64,000 nucleotides of DNA from Pseudomonadota bacterium. Its GTDB lineage: Bacteria > Pseudomonadota > Gammaproteobacteria > Steroidobacterales > Steroidobacteraceae. The notes under the pieces are model-generated. The model was not told the origin of the DNA. It saw only the letters and a list, made by a program, of their open reading frames with translations, and ran no database searches. The position numbers and the translations under genes are program-made. This document shows, piece by piece, positions 6,996 to 19,017 of this stretch. Location: the NCBI GenBank assembly GCA_021816775.1, contig JAKAXA010000005.1, positions 62,001 through 126,000 on the forward strand, in the 5' to 3' direction. Within the stretch, counting starts at the first letter, position 1. Every line of letters starts with the position of its first letter.

Positions 6996-9900
6996 TCACC
7001 CGACGGAAGGCGCGGCCAGGAATTGCGTTTCGAAGCTCTCGCTGGGCACCGCTTTACTGAATAAAAAGCCCTGCATTTCATCGCAGTTCAGCAGCCGTAG
7101 CAGGCGCGATTGCTCCTCGGTTTCGACACCCTCCGCCACCACTTTGAGCTTGAGCGAATGCGCAAGATCAATGATGGTCGAGACCAGCGCCAGTCCCTCC
7201 GGTGCGACCGTCATGTCGAGCACGAACGATCGGTCTATCTTCAGCGTGTCCACCGGCAGTTTGGCGAGGTAGTTGAGCGAGGAGAAGCCGGTGCCGAAGT
7301 CGTCAATGGCGATGCTGACGCCCAGGGCGCGCACCGCCTGCAGGCTGGCAATATTCCCCCTGATGTCCTCCATGATCAGGCTTTCGGTGATCTCCAGTTC
7401 CACCCCGGCGGCCGCGTGCGCGTCGCCTCCGATGGCCTGCTTGATTTCGTCGATGAAACCGCGGCTGCGCAATTGCAGCGCCGACACATTCACCGCGATG
7501 CGCACCGCAGCGAGCCCCGCGCGGCGCCAGCGCAGATAGTCCTCGATCGCTTGGCGTAACGCCCAGCGCCCGACCTCATGGATCAGCCCGGTTTCTTCCA
7601 GGATCGAGATGAACCGGCCCGGCGGCACCAGGCCGGTGCGCGGATCATTCCACCGGATCAGCGCCTCGGCGCCGGTGAGCTTGCCGCTCGCAAGGTTTAC
7701 CTTGGGCTGGTAATGCAGCACGAATTCCCGGTTGTCCAGCGCGTGGCGCAGCTGATTTTCCAGCGTGAGCTTCTCGGCGATCATTTCGGTCATTTTCTGC
7801 GTGTGAAACAGGTAGGGCTCGTTGCTCCTCTTGGCATTCTTTAGCGCGGCTTCGGCGTTCCTGAGCAATGTGTCGGCGTCAGCACCGTCGTCGGGGAACA
7901 GCGCTACGCCGACCTTGGCGGAGACCCGGAATACGGCATCATTCAGGCGGAATGGATGCCCCAGAAGCGCCGCCGTTGTGTTCTCCAGAAGCTGCACCAC
8001 GTCGCCATCCTGCTTCACCACCGGCAGCGCCAGCGCAAAATGGTCCGTACCCACGCGCGCCACTAGGCCGGCGTTCCCCGCGTTGCGCGTCAGCCATGCC
8101 GCCACCTGCTGCAAGAGCGCGTCGCCGGCCGACCGACCAAGGCTGTCATTGATGTTCTTGAAGCGCTCCAGATCGATCAGGAACAGGCCAAGCTTGTGCC
8201 CGCCGCTGGCAGCGCTGCGCACGTACTGCGCCACCCGCTCAAGAAACAGGCTGCGGTTCGCCAGGCCGGTGAGCTCATCGTAGTACGCGAGATAATTGAG
8301 CTTGGCCGACTTTTCGATGTGATCGAGCGCGAAGGATATGTTGGCGGCCAGCTCCAGAAGCAGCTTCATCTCGCTCTGGTCGAAGAACCCGATTTCGTTC
8401 GCGTATATCACCAGCACGCCGACCGCTGCGTCCGAAACCAGCAAGGGCAGCACGACGAGCGATTGCAAGTCCCGCTCGCGGGCGCCCGCGCGCAGCAGAA
8501 CCCGCGGATCCTCCTGCATGTCCTCGACTATCATTGGCTTCTTCTCGGACACAGCGCGGCCGGCTAACCCGAATTTCTCGCCGTCCGCCTCGTTCAGGCT
8601 AAGCGGAATCCGTTCGAGATAGTCGCGCCAGGGGCCCTCGCGCGCGACTGGCCTGAGCTGCATCACGCCTGGATCGACCGCAGCCACCCATGCAAGCGTG
8701 AAGCCTCCTGCCCCGACGGCAATCCGGCACGCCTCCCGGCAAAGCTCCTCGCGGTCATGAATGCGAAGCATGGCGGCGTTGATCTCGCTGGATACGGCGC
8801 GGATTCGGGCGAGATTGGCGAGCTTCTGCTGTCGATCGAGGTTTTCGAGAGCAAAGGAGATGTCCCCGGCAAGTTCGACCAGCAGCCTCAATTCTTCTTC
8901 GTGGAAGAATTCGCTCTCGCCGGCGTACAGCGCGAGTACGCCTGCCGCCTTATCCGAAATTACCAGCGGCAGTACTGCCATCGAACGGACGCCGGCTTCC
9001 GCGTATTTCGCGCCGAACAGAACCCCGGGGTCGTTGTGCGAATCATTGGACACGATCGGCTTGTTCTCCCTGATCACCCGCGCGATCATGGCGCTTGCCG
9101 CGTGCTTACTCGATGACAGGATGCCCTTGATGGCGGTCCTGAGTTCCTCATCCTTGCTCGCCACCGCGACCGGAATTATGCGCTTCGCGCTCCGATCGAC
9201 CATGGCTATCAAGGACATACGGAATCCGCCCTGCGCGACCGCGATCTGGCACGCCTCCTTGAACAGCTGGCCGCGGTCCTGCACATGCGTTATCAGCGTG
9301 TTGATGCTGCTTAACAGGGCGTAGATGCGGTTGAGATAGATGATTCTGTGTTCCGCTCCCTTACGCTCGGTGATGTCGCGGAAATACCAGATGCGGCCGT
9401 AATACCTGCCGTCCGCTCCAATGGCCGGGGCGCAATACCGATCGATGGTCCTGTCGTCGATTAGCCGGACTTCCTCGCGACTCGATTCGTCGCGGTGCTC
9501 GTTCAGGTATTGGACCCGGGAGGCAAACGCCTCTGGATTTTCCACTTGCGCCACAACTGATTGCAGTACAGGTGCGTCCACACCCGCGCTTACGAGCTCC
9601 GGGGAGAGGCGCCATAGGTCGATGAATCGTTGATTATAGGAAATGATTGTTCCGTTCTTATCGACCACGAGGATTGCATCGAGCGAGGTCTCCTGCTGAG
9701 TCTTGAGGATCGTGTTGTTGAATTGTATTTGCTCCTCCGCCTGCCTGCGCGCTGTCTCGTGGGCTAAATGGTCGAGCCCAAAGCTGATAACCTCCGCCAT
9801 TTTAACCAGCAGGTCGCGTGCCAAGTGGTCGACGGATCCGACCACGCCGGAATACAGGTTGAGAGTGCCGACGACAGTACCTCCTCTATGCAACGGCAGC

Positions 9901-10724
9901 GAGGCTGAAGCGGCCAAGCCAGCGCGCGCTGCGAGTTCGCGCCAGGGTACGGTTGCCGTGTCATTCAGTATGTCCTGGCACCAGTACGGGCGGTTCTCGC
10001 GGAAGGCAGTGCCGGTCGGGCCCCGCCCGAGCAGGCTGCCGACATCCACCGAGATACCAATGTCTTTGAGGTACCCGGTGTCATCGCCGAAACTGGCGGC
10101 GAGCCGCATCTTGAGCGTCTCGGTGTCGCCAAAGCCGACCCACGCAATCTTCATGCCGCCAAACCGCACGGCAGCGCGACACACTCGTCGGAGCAATTCT
10201 TCCTCGCCGACGCAGCGTACGATGGCCTCGTTGCATTGGCTCAGTGCGGCATACAGTTGTGTGTGCCGCTGGAGTTTCGCTTCGACGATCTTGCGGTCAG
10301 AAATATTGCGGATGTTGCACTGAATGACCTTGACGCCTTCACAGTCATAAGAATTACTGACGAATTCAACCTCGATTATCAACCCGGCTTTTGTCTTCAG
10401 CGGAAGATCTTCGTATCGGACATATCCAGTAGCTTGCAGCTGCGCGAACATCTCCATGCTCTCCGCTCGGTCTGCGAACGCGCCCACTTGCCATAGCTTT
10501 CTTCCCAGGAACTCCTCATGCGAGTAGCCAAGCATCTCGATCAAATAGGGGTTGACGTCTTCGATCTGGGCAGTATCAGCGTTAAGAAGCAGAATCCCGT
10601 CTCGCGCGGTTTCGAAAAGCCGGCGGTAGCGGCTTTCGGATGCCCGCAGTGCTTCGGCGCCCGGATCGCTGAGCGCTTCTGTGGCTGACGCCATCGCGGG
10701 GTGGGAGGAAGGTGTGCCTTTCAT
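6996..10724 (-). CDS. Multi-sensor PAS/GAF protein with degenerate GGDEF and intact EAL domain
   Basis: A 1242-residue signalling protein without an obvious membrane segment. Domain order: PAS (about 25-145), GAF (165-305), PAS (320-455), GAF (470-620), GAF (625-785), GGDEF (about 800-955), EAL (about 970-1235). The cyclase signature is GTDHF instead of GGDEF (8037-8051), so diguanylate cyclase activity is unlikely. The EAL domain keeps EALIRW, NVSALQL, ESLIMED, DDFGTGFSSL and EGVETEEQ, so it probably hydrolyses cyclic di-GMP. The tandem GAFs are near-duplicates (FKEACQIAVAQGGF / CREACRIAVGAGGF), implying internal duplication. Start chosen at the ATG at 10724, close before the first PAS. The longer upstream frame is low-complexity and not PAS-like. 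It could regulate pilus or biofilm behaviour, but no neighbour proves this. Confidence 0.9.
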   Translation of the reverse strand: MKGTPSSHPAMASATEALSDPGAEALRASESRYRRLFETARDGILLLNADTAQIEDVNPYLIEMLGYSHEEFLGRKLWQVGAFADRAESMEMFAQLQATGYVRYEDLPLKTKAGLIIEVEFVSNSYDCEGVKVIQCNIRNISDRKIVEAKLQRHTQLYAALSQCNEAIVRCVGEEELLRRVCRAAVRFGGMKIAWVGFGDTETLKMRLAASFGDDTGYLKDIGISVDVGSLLGRGPTGTAFRENRPYWCQDILNDTATVPWRELAARAGLAASASLPLHRGGTVVGTLNLYSGVVGSVDHLARDLLVKMAEVISFGLDHLAHETARRQAEEQIQFNNTILKTQQETSLDAILVVDKNGTIISYNQRFIDLWRLSPELVSAGVDAPVLQSVVAQVENPEAFASRVQYLNEHRDESSREEVRLIDDRTIDRYCAPAIGADGRYYGRIWYFRDITERKGAEHRIIYLNRIYALLSSINTLITHVQDRGQLFKEACQIAVAQGGFRMSLIAMVDRSAKRIIPVAVASKDEELRTAIKGILSSSKHAASAMIARVIRENKPIVSNDSHNDPGVLFGAKYAEAGVRSMAVLPLVISDKAAGVLALYAGESEFFHEEELRLLVELAGDISFALENLDRQQKLANLARIRAVSSEINAAMLRIHDREELCREACRIAVGAGGFTLAWVAAVDPGVMQLRPVAREGPWRDYLERIPLSLNEADGEKFGLAGRAVSEKKPMIVEDMQEDPRVLLRAGARERDLQSLVVLPLLVSDAAVGVLVIYANEIGFFDQSEMKLLLELAANISFALDHIEKSAKLNYLAYYDELTGLANRSLFLERVAQYVRSAASGGHKLGLFLIDLERFKNINDSLGRSAGDALLQQVAAWLTRNAGNAGLVARVGTDHFALALPVVKQDGDVVQLLENTTAALLGHPFRLNDAVFRVSAKVGVALFPDDGADADTLLRNAEAALKNAKRSNEPYLFHTQKMTEMIAEKLTLENQLRHALDNREFVLHYQPKVNLASGKLTGAEALIRWNDPRTGLVPPGRFISILEETGLIHEVGRWALRQAIEDYLRWRRAGLAAVRIAVNVSALQLRSRGFIDEIKQAIGGDAHAAAGVELEITESLIMEDIRGNIASLQAVRALGVSIAIDDFGTGFSSLNYLAKLPVDTLKIDRSFVLDMTVAPEGLALVSTIIDLAHSLKLKVVAEGVETEEQSRLLRLLNCDEMQGFLFSKAVPSESFETQFLAAPSVG

Positions 10725-11435
10725 GAATGACGATATCCGCGTAGCAGGCGCCGCAAAACGGGAAGGACGGAAAGGACGAAATACGAGGCTCTGCTCGTAA
10801 ACATGCTGTGCCTGTCCGCCTCGGCGCTCTGTGCGAGAACGTACATACAGGCGTACGGATTGGACGAAAAGGTTTTGCCGCGGAGCGGAGTTGGTGACTG
10901 TGATCGCGCCTCTGGTGGCACTGAGCAGATGCAACGGTCTGCGGCCACCGACTGCCATAGGGGTCAACGCAGCCCCCTCGCATTGGCTCGCCAAAATTGT
11001 TACCCGGCGCAATCGTTGCCGCATCCGGAAGGTTACCGGCGGCGCGCGCGATCGTATCGCGTTCCTGGGACTGCAAACCGCCTTCCGCCTTGTCGAATGC
11101 AAGCGACCGAAAAGCGACCGAGAGGAAGAATTCAGTCACACTTCGAATGGGGCAAACAAATTACCTGAGGCAATACGAGGGCGCTTCGCCCGGCGCCGCT
11201 TCCCGTGCGCGTGCAACGGCCTGAATGCCCATCCCACGCAGTCGACTGCGGACTGCACAAATACGCATGTTCCGGGCCCGCTCAATTCGCTATACGCACT
11301 CATGGTGGCTGAGCGCGGCAAGCGCCCCGTCATCCTGGACGCGATCCGGCGGCGACCGACGCGTCGAAGGGGCGTGCCACTGGCCAGGACATCGGCGCGC
11401 ACGCAACGGCGCTGAGTCTGGATGGGAGATGGGAC
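10725..11435. other. 711-base stretch with no supported gene
   Basis: The region lies between the starts of two divergent genes (EAL protein and outer-membrane barrel). Short frames here have composition and residue content unlike proteins, and no tRNA or hairpin terminator stands out. It probably holds both promoters. The only clear signal is the ribosome site GGGAGATGGGAC just before 11436. Confidence 0.5.
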
Positions 11436-12068
11436 ATGTACATAAAGCATCGCCTGCACGGATGGATCGTCGCTAGCACTACGGTGCTGGTCGTCATGTC
11501 ACGTGCAGCGCTCGCCGATACGGCGAGTCATGACCTGCAGATCTATGCGGGCGAGATTTTCGGCGATCGACTCACGTCGATCCCGCTGACGGGCCGCTAC
11601 CCCGTGCTGAACGACAATGCGACGTTTGGCGCCCGCTACACGTACGGGCTGTCGCGGCGGTTTGCGGTGCAGCTCGAAGCCGGTTACAGCCCGGGGCGCG
11701 CCTCGCGGCTCGCGGTCGGCGATTCGAGCCTCGATCTGACCACGGCGGACCTCGACATGCTTTTTAACGTCGCGCCGACACTGACCGAGGGCGGGCGGCG
11801 CGTCGTACTCTACACCGAGCTCGGTGCGGGATACGCATGGATGAATCTGCATCACCCGCTGCTGGGCAGCACCGGCAGCGCTCCGGTGCTGCTCACCGGG
11901 CGCAATGACTACACCGCAAACGTCGGCATGGGTGCCGAGTTTTACCTGACGGCGAACTTCTTTGTCGATTTTGACGTCCGGTACCGATACATCAGCCGTC
12001 TCGTAAATCGGTACAACCACGAGCTCAATACGGCCGAAACGACCCTGGGCATCGGCTACGCGTTCTGA
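11436..12068 (+). CDS. Outer-membrane beta-barrel protein (OmpW/OmpA-barrel-like)
   Basis: A 210-residue protein with an N-terminal signal peptide (hydrophobic stretch IVASTTVLVVMSRAALA, cleavage after about residue 27). The mature part is rich in alternating, aromatic-ended beta strands: FGARYTYGLSRRFAVQLEAGY, DLDMLFNVAP, VVLYTELGAGYAWM, NVGMGAEFYLTANFFVDFDVRYRYI. It ends in the outer-membrane targeting pattern TTLGIGYAF, with a C-terminal Phe. These are features of eight-stranded barrels. Function unknown. The strong ribosome site GGGAGATGGGAC supports the start. It is convergent with the AI-2E family gene. Confidence 0.8.
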   Translation: MYIKHRLHGWIVASTTVLVVMSRAALADTASHDLQIYAGEIFGDRLTSIPLTGRYPVLNDNATFGARYTYGLSRRFAVQLEAGYSPGRASRLAVGDSSLDLTTADLDMLFNVAPTLTEGGRRVVLYTELGAGYAWMNLHHPLLGSTGSAPVLLTGRNDYTANVGMGAEFYLTANFFVDFDVRYRYISRLVNRYNHELNTAETTLGIGYAF

Positions 12069-12193
12069 TCCTGCCCTCGGATGCAGAGCTGTTCGCACGC
12101 CGAAGGAGGATGTCGGTACCGCGCGATGCGCGCCGCAAATCTAGACCGGTTCCCGGCGCTGCGGATCCGGCGCACACCCCGGCGCCGCAGCGA

Positions 12194-13249
12194 CTAGACC
12201 TGTGCTTGCGGGGCGGTGAGGAACCGGATGATCGCGACGACAAAGCTGAGCAGAACAGGGCCCAACACCAACCCCAGTACTCCGAATGTGCTGACGCCAC
12301 CGATGGCGCCCACGAATACGGCAAGCGTCGATACGTTGGTGCGATACGCGGTGAGAAGCGGCCGGCCCACGTTCTCGAGGAGTGCGAGGCCGGCGCCCCA
12401 GAACGCCAGGAATATCGCGATGCCCCAATGCGCCTGGATCAGCAGATACAGCACTGCGGGCACCAGCACGACGATTGCGCCAGCGGGCAGCAGAGCGGCA
12501 ATCATCGCGACGACGCCGAAAACCAGCGGAGACGGAAGCCCCGCCAGTGCGAACCCCGCGGCCACGAACAGGCCCTGAATAATCGCGGTAATCGTCGAGC
12601 CGTACACGACGGCCCGGGTGACGTCCCCGAGGTACTTCAACAGAGGATCGCGGCGGTCTGGCGCAAGGGGCACGAGCGCGACGCACTGTGCCACGAACCG
12701 CTCGCCGTCCCGCAGGAAGAAGTACAGCAGGAACAGCATCATGAAGAAGCTGATCAGGGTCCCAAAGAGGGTGAACGCGACATTGCCGCCAGCGGATGCG
12801 GCCGACTTCAGCAATTCAGTGCTCGCGCCGGTGACCCACGTGTGGACGTCCAGCGCATGTGTCGGCAGGTAGCGGGACAACCAGTCGATTGCCGTCCCGA
12901 CGAGAGGATATTGCGTGAGCCTGGCGATCAGGGCTGGAAATCCTATGAACGGGTGCTGATGCAGGTAACGACGCAATTCGATGGCCTGTTCGACGAAGAG
13001 CACGGCCAGCACGGACAGTGGCGCGAGAACGACGAACGGCGTCGCGGCAGTGAGAATGCCGGCCGAGAGCGCGCGCCGGCCTTTGAGGGCACCCGCGAGC
13101 CGTTTGTGCAGCGGGTGCAGCAGGAACGCGAGCACGGCGGCCCATACGAGAGCGTCCCGCAACGGCAGAAGGACCCGGAGCAACAGATATCCGAGGACTG
13201 CGGCGGCCACGACCGCGAACAGCCGGCGGTAGAACGCCGAATCTGTCAT
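12194..13249 (-). CDS. AI-2E family transporter (PF01594-type permease)
   Basis: A 351-residue inner-membrane protein with about eight hydrophobic segments. N-terminal pair: LFAVVAAAVLGYLLLRVLLPL and ALVWAAVLAFLLHPL. The C-terminal half carries the family-typical LPSPLVFGVVAMIAALLPAGAIVVLVPAVLYLL and FVGAIGGVSTFGVLGLVLGPVLLSFVV. The family includes the proposed AI-2 exporter TqsA and Na+/H+ antiporters, so the substrate is open. The start at 13249 (MTDSAFYRRLF) puts the first membrane helix at residue 10. The upstream 19 codons are polar and look untranslated. Confidence 0.85.
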   Translation of the reverse strand: MTDSAFYRRLFAVVAAAVLGYLLLRVLLPLRDALVWAAVLAFLLHPLHKRLAGALKGRRALSAGILTAATPFVVLAPLSVLAVLFVEQAIELRRYLHQHPFIGFPALIARLTQYPLVGTAIDWLSRYLPTHALDVHTWVTGASTELLKSAASAGGNVAFTLFGTLISFFMMLFLLYFFLRDGERFVAQCVALVPLAPDRRDPLLKYLGDVTRAVVYGSTITAIIQGLFVAAGFALAGLPSPLVFGVVAMIAALLPAGAIVVLVPAVLYLLIQAHWGIAIFLAFWGAGLALLENVGRPLLTAYRTNVSTLAVFVGAIGGVSTFGVLGLVLGPVLLSFVVAIIRFLTAPQAQV

Positions 13250-13565
13250 GGCGACGACCCTGTTGCCCGCGGGCTCATTCCGCCCCCGCCACTGTCTTGC
13301 GGGCATGCCGGCTCATGCGGACCATCGACCCCGGGGTCGGCGCGGCCGCGGCTGTTGCCCTGAAAGGGCGCCGGAATGCCTCTGGAGACGCTGCCTGCCG
13401 TCGGTACGGCGCAGGATCGGATCTGGCGGCAAGCGCGCGCGAGGCGAGCCCCGCCAGGCTAAACCCGTGGGTCCTGCCCTCGATCTGTCGAGCTCAACCC
13501 AAGGGGTCTCGGCCGTCAATCAGAGCTCCATTGTGCGCGTGCGCCGGGTTGCCATGCTGCGGCCC
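13250..13565. other. 316-base stretch without a gene
   Basis: The region lies between two minus-strand genes, the AI-2E transporter and a small membrane protein. No open frame with protein-like composition, no RNA gene and no clear hairpin was seen. It presumably holds the transporter's promoter. Confidence 0.4.
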
Positions 13566-13991
13566 CTATACGCGGAAGCCTCTGCTGAGGCGGTCCTTGA
13601 TCGCCGCGACGAAAATCGCGGCCAATAGGACCGCGCACAGTCCCACCATCACGAAACTCAATACAGCGTCGATCTGTGCATCGATGTACGCGGGCAGGCC
13701 GAGCGAGATGACCACCAGGACCGACACGAAGCCGAATCCGAGGGGCAGGTAGTCGAAGGTCGCGCGAAACCAGCTCAATGCAAGACAGCCACCCACCAGC
13801 AGAACGCCGAGCGCCACGTATCCGCTCGTCAGAGCCCAGCCGCCGTAGGCGGCTATCACCGGATCGAGCGCACCCTGAAATACCGCGCTCCACTGAGGAA
13901 CACCCGAAATGAGGGCGTACGTCAGCGATCCGCCGCACAGGATCACCGCCAGCAGCACGGACCCGATGAGGCGCGGAGTTCGTAGAGGCAT
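13566..13991 (-). CDS. Small four-helix integral membrane protein, function unknown
   Basis: A 141-residue protein with four predicted membrane helices: LIGSVLLAVILCGGSLTYALI, ALTSGYVALGVLLVGGCLAL, YLPLGFGFVSVLVVISLGL and AVLSFVMVGLCAVLLAAIFVA, followed by the basic tail KDRLSRGFRV (inside). I do not recognise the family. The start at 13991 (MPLRTPRL) is preferred because AGAAAGG precedes it. An in-frame ATG seven codons earlier lacks such a site. It sits alone between the AI-2E gene and a divergent patatin gene. Confidence 0.6.
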   Translation of the reverse strand: MPLRTPRLIGSVLLAVILCGGSLTYALISGVPQWSAVFQGALDPVIAAYGGWALTSGYVALGVLLVGGCLALSWFRATFDYLPLGFGFVSVLVVISLGLPAYIDAQIDAVLSFVMVGLCAVLLAAIFVAAIKDRLSRGFRV

Positions 13992-14136
13992 ACCCTTTCT
14001 CGCAAACGGCATGGCGCAGGCCGCCTGGACATCTTAGCGAAAACGTGCGCGCGCCGCGCGTTTGCCGCCGCGTCGCATGGGAACGCGACCTGCGGTGGTA
14101 TGATTTTCCGCCCGAGCGTTCGGATCGTAGCTCAGA

Positions 14137-15429
14137 ATGCCCGATTGCCTGACTGGAAGCCCACATCAATCCGCAGATGCCTGCGCATGCGGCCGCGCCC
14201 GCCGGTGGCGCCGGCTCTGGCGAGCTGCGGTCGCCGTGTTCTGCGGCAGCATACTGAGCGCGTGCGCCACGCCGCGGCTGCCGGCCCCGCCGACGCTGAT
14301 TGCCCAGGTCGCCCCGGCCGGATTCTCGCCGAACGTGCGGTTCCTGAGCAGTGACCGTGATTACTTGGTGGCACACCTGAAGGTCGCCGTCCAGCGCCTG
14401 AGTGCGGTTGCAGATGGAGCCCCGATCCGGATTCTTGCCCTTTCCGGCGGTGGCGCCGACGGTGCCTTCGGCGCTGGCGCGCTCTATGGATTGGCGCGCA
14501 CGGGCCAGCGGCCGAATTTCCAGGTGGTCACCGGTGTCAGCGCCGGGGCGCTGCTGGCGCCGTTCGCGTTTCTGGGAACCGCTTGGGATCCGCAGCTCAA
14601 GGACGCCTTCGACAGTCACCGGACAGATCACCTGCTGCGCGCGCGTCCGTGGCTGGGCTTGCTGTTCCACCCGGGCATCTACCAGCGCGGGCCGCTCATT
14701 GCGCTGGTCCACCACTTCGTCACGCCGCGCATGATCCGCGCGATTGCCGCTCAGGCCCGAAAGGGCCGCGTGCTCCTTGTCGTCACCACGGACCTCGACA
14801 AGCAGGAATCGGTCATATGGAACATGGGGCTGATCGCCGAACACGGCGGTCCCGCGGCGCTCAAGCTGTTTTCGCAGGTTCTGGTGGCCTCCGCGAGCAT
14901 CCCGGGGGTCTTCCCGCCGGTGCTCATCCGCGTGCGCGGCGATGGAAAGACGTATGACGAGATGCACGTGGACGGCGGTACAACTCTGCCGTTCTTCGTG
15001 ACCTCCGATATCGCCGATGTGATGCCGCTGCATCTGCCCGAGCTCCAAGGCGCGCAAGCCTACGTGATCGTCAACGGACAGCTGAGCGCCTATCCAAAGA
15101 CGACGCCCGAGACGCCCATGGCGGTGCTGGCACGGGCCTCCTCGGCGGCGCTGATGCATGCGTCACGGCGGGCTCTGGTGCTCTCCGCGCTGTTTGCGCG
15201 CCATTTCGGCATGCACTTCCGCTTCACCTACCTGCCGATGAGTTACCCGGATCGCGGATCGCTCGATTTCAAGTTCTCGAACATGCACAGGCTCTTTGAC
15301 TATGGCGTTCGCTGTGCCGAGGCGGGCGAGCTCTGGACCACCCTCAATCAAGCAGTCGACGAAGGGCAGCGCGGCGCCACCCACTTGCCCGCCAAGTCCT
15401 ACCAATGCCCGGCTGCGCCCGCCGGCTGA
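14137..15429 (+). CDS. Patatin-like phospholipase, predicted lipoprotein
   Basis: A 430-residue protein. A basic N-region (RARRWRRLWR) precedes a hydrophobic stretch and the lipobox LSAC (Cys about 46), so the mature protein is probably lipid-anchored in the periplasm or outer membrane. The patatin catalytic elements are intact: oxyanion loop GGGADGAFGAGAL, nucleophile elbow GVSAG and the dyad Asp in DGG (MHVDGGTTLPF). It would be a serine acyl hydrolase acting on lipids. The true start may be a few codons downstream. It is convergent with katG across a GC hairpin. Confidence 0.88.
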   Translation: MPDCLTGSPHQSADACACGRARRWRRLWRAAVAVFCGSILSACATPRLPAPPTLIAQVAPAGFSPNVRFLSSDRDYLVAHLKVAVQRLSAVADGAPIRILALSGGGADGAFGAGALYGLARTGQRPNFQVVTGVSAGALLAPFAFLGTAWDPQLKDAFDSHRTDHLLRARPWLGLLFHPGIYQRGPLIALVHHFVTPRMIRAIAAQARKGRVLLVVTTDLDKQESVIWNMGLIAEHGGPAALKLFSQVLVASASIPGVFPPVLIRVRGDGKTYDEMHVDGGTTLPFFVTSDIADVMPLHLPELQGAQAYVIVNGQLSAYPKTTPETPMAVLARASSAALMHASRRALVLSALFARHFGMHFRFTYLPMSYPDRGSLDFKFSNMHRLFDYGVRCAEAGELWTTLNQAVDEGQRGATHLPAKSYQCPAAPAG

Positions 15430-15465
15430 GGTGATCTGTTCGGCTCGATGTGGGGTGCGGAAACG

Positions 15466-15497
15466 GGCGACGGCCGGCCGCGAGGCCCGCCGTCGCC
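15466..15497. terminator. Hairpin between convergent patatin gene and katG
   Basis: GGCGACGGC (15466-15474) pairs with GCCGTCGCC (15489-15497) in a 9-bp GC stem between the stop codons of two converging genes. No U-tract follows on either strand, so it is not a canonical intrinsic terminator. The position still suggests a shared transcription end. Confidence 0.35.
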
Positions 15498-15530
15498 GCC
15501 TGTGCGGTGTGCCTGGCAATCCGGCGCCGC

Positions 15531-17856
<2,326 letters not shown>

Positions 17857-18102
17857 CGCTTCTTCACGGAACCCGGGGCGCCGAACGGCCGGTCATTCCG
17901 TGTCAGGTGGCTGCCGGGCGCGCCTGCCCGATGGACTCTGCACCCACCCGCGCCGGCCGGCGCCCCTGTGCGACTGGCCGAGATCGCCGTTCACAAGGTG
18001 GGGCTCGATCTGTCGATGCCGCCAGGGCGTTCCCCGCCGCCAGTCTTGCCGTCCTTATGGGGTCAACGACACTTCAGCCGCTCCGGCCGCTACAATCTGC
18101 TC

Positions 18103-18984
18103 GTGCGCCAACTCACGCTCCACCTGCGCTCCATCCTGCCGGTCGGGGCGCTGCTGTTGGCCATGATCTCAGTGCAGAGCGGCGCGTCGATCGCCAAGAC
18201 GCTGTTCCCCATCGCCGGACCTGTCGGCATCGTGACCGTCCGGGTCGGCTTCGGCACGCTTATCCTCTGTCTCGCGCTGCGTCCCTGGCGTGCGCGCATC
18301 CGGCGCGAAGCCTGGCCGCCGCTCGTGGTTTACGGGTTGGCGCTCGGCACCATGAACTTTCTCTATTATCAGGCGCTCGATCGATTGCCGGTCGGCATCG
18401 CCGTGGCGGTCGAGTTCATCGGGCCGCTGACCGTTGCGGTTCTCTCCTCGCGCCGCTCCATTGACTTCCTGTGGATCGCAATCGCAGCCGCCGGATTCGT
18501 GCTTCTGCTGCCGGTGCTGCCGCAGGGGCGCCAATCCAGTGTGACGGGAATTCTCTTCGCGCTCGGCGCCGGGGCCTGCTGGGGGCTGTACATCGTGTTC
18601 GGACAGAGGGCCGGTAATCACCTCGGCACGCAGACCGTGGCGCTCGGCAGCGTCATCTCCGCCTTGCTCATCGTGCCGTTCGGCCTGCTGCACGCCCGCT
18701 CGGCCCTGTTTTCCCGCGACGTCCTACTTCCGGGCCTTGCGGTAGCGCTCCTCTCGACGGCGCTGCCATACACTCTGGAGATGATCGCGCTCACGCGCCT
18801 GCCGACGCGCACGTTCGGCGTGCTGATGAGTCTCGAGCCGGCCGTCGGCACGCTTGCCGGGTGGTTGCTTCTCCAGGAGCGGCTCACGGTGTGGCAGTGC
18901 AGCGCAATCGCGCTGGTGATGTCGGCTTCCATCGGGGCGACGGCGACCGCCCGCCAGAATATGGCCGCGCCGGTGCCGGACTGA
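18103..18984 (+). CDS. rhtA: RhtA-like threonine/homoserine exporter (EamA/DMT family)
   Basis: About 293 residues with ten membrane helices in two EamA halves. It is very similar in pattern to E. coli RhtA: SGASIAKTLFP near the N-terminus, GIAVAVEFIGPLTVAVLSSRR in the first half, then GACWGLYIVFGQRAG and LPYTLEMIALTRLPTRTFGVL in the second. RhtA exports threonine, homoserine and some other amino acids by proton antiport. GTG at 18103 gives a start 8 residues before the first helix and a length close to RhtA (295). An in-frame ATG at 17968 would add 45 atypical residues. It is divergent from katG. Confidence 0.85.
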   Translation: MRQLTLHLRSILPVGALLLAMISVQSGASIAKTLFPIAGPVGIVTVRVGFGTLILCLALRPWRARIRREAWPPLVVYGLALGTMNFLYYQALDRLPVGIAVAVEFIGPLTVAVLSSRRSIDFLWIAIAAAGFVLLLPVLPQGRQSSVTGILFALGAGACWGLYIVFGQRAGNHLGTQTVALGSVISALLIVPFGLLHARSALFSRDVLLPGLAVALLSTALPYTLEMIALTRLPTRTFGVLMSLEPAVGTLAGWLLLQERLTVWQCSAIALVMSASIGATATARQNMAAPVPD

Positions 18985-19017
18985 GCGCTGCGGTAATATG
19001 ATCTGCGCTGACACGCC

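Noticed and set aside
14118-14145. TAGCTCAG-like D-arm hinting at a tRNA
   Set aside because: There is no matching T-arm or acceptor stem within 80 bases, and the patatin gene begins here.
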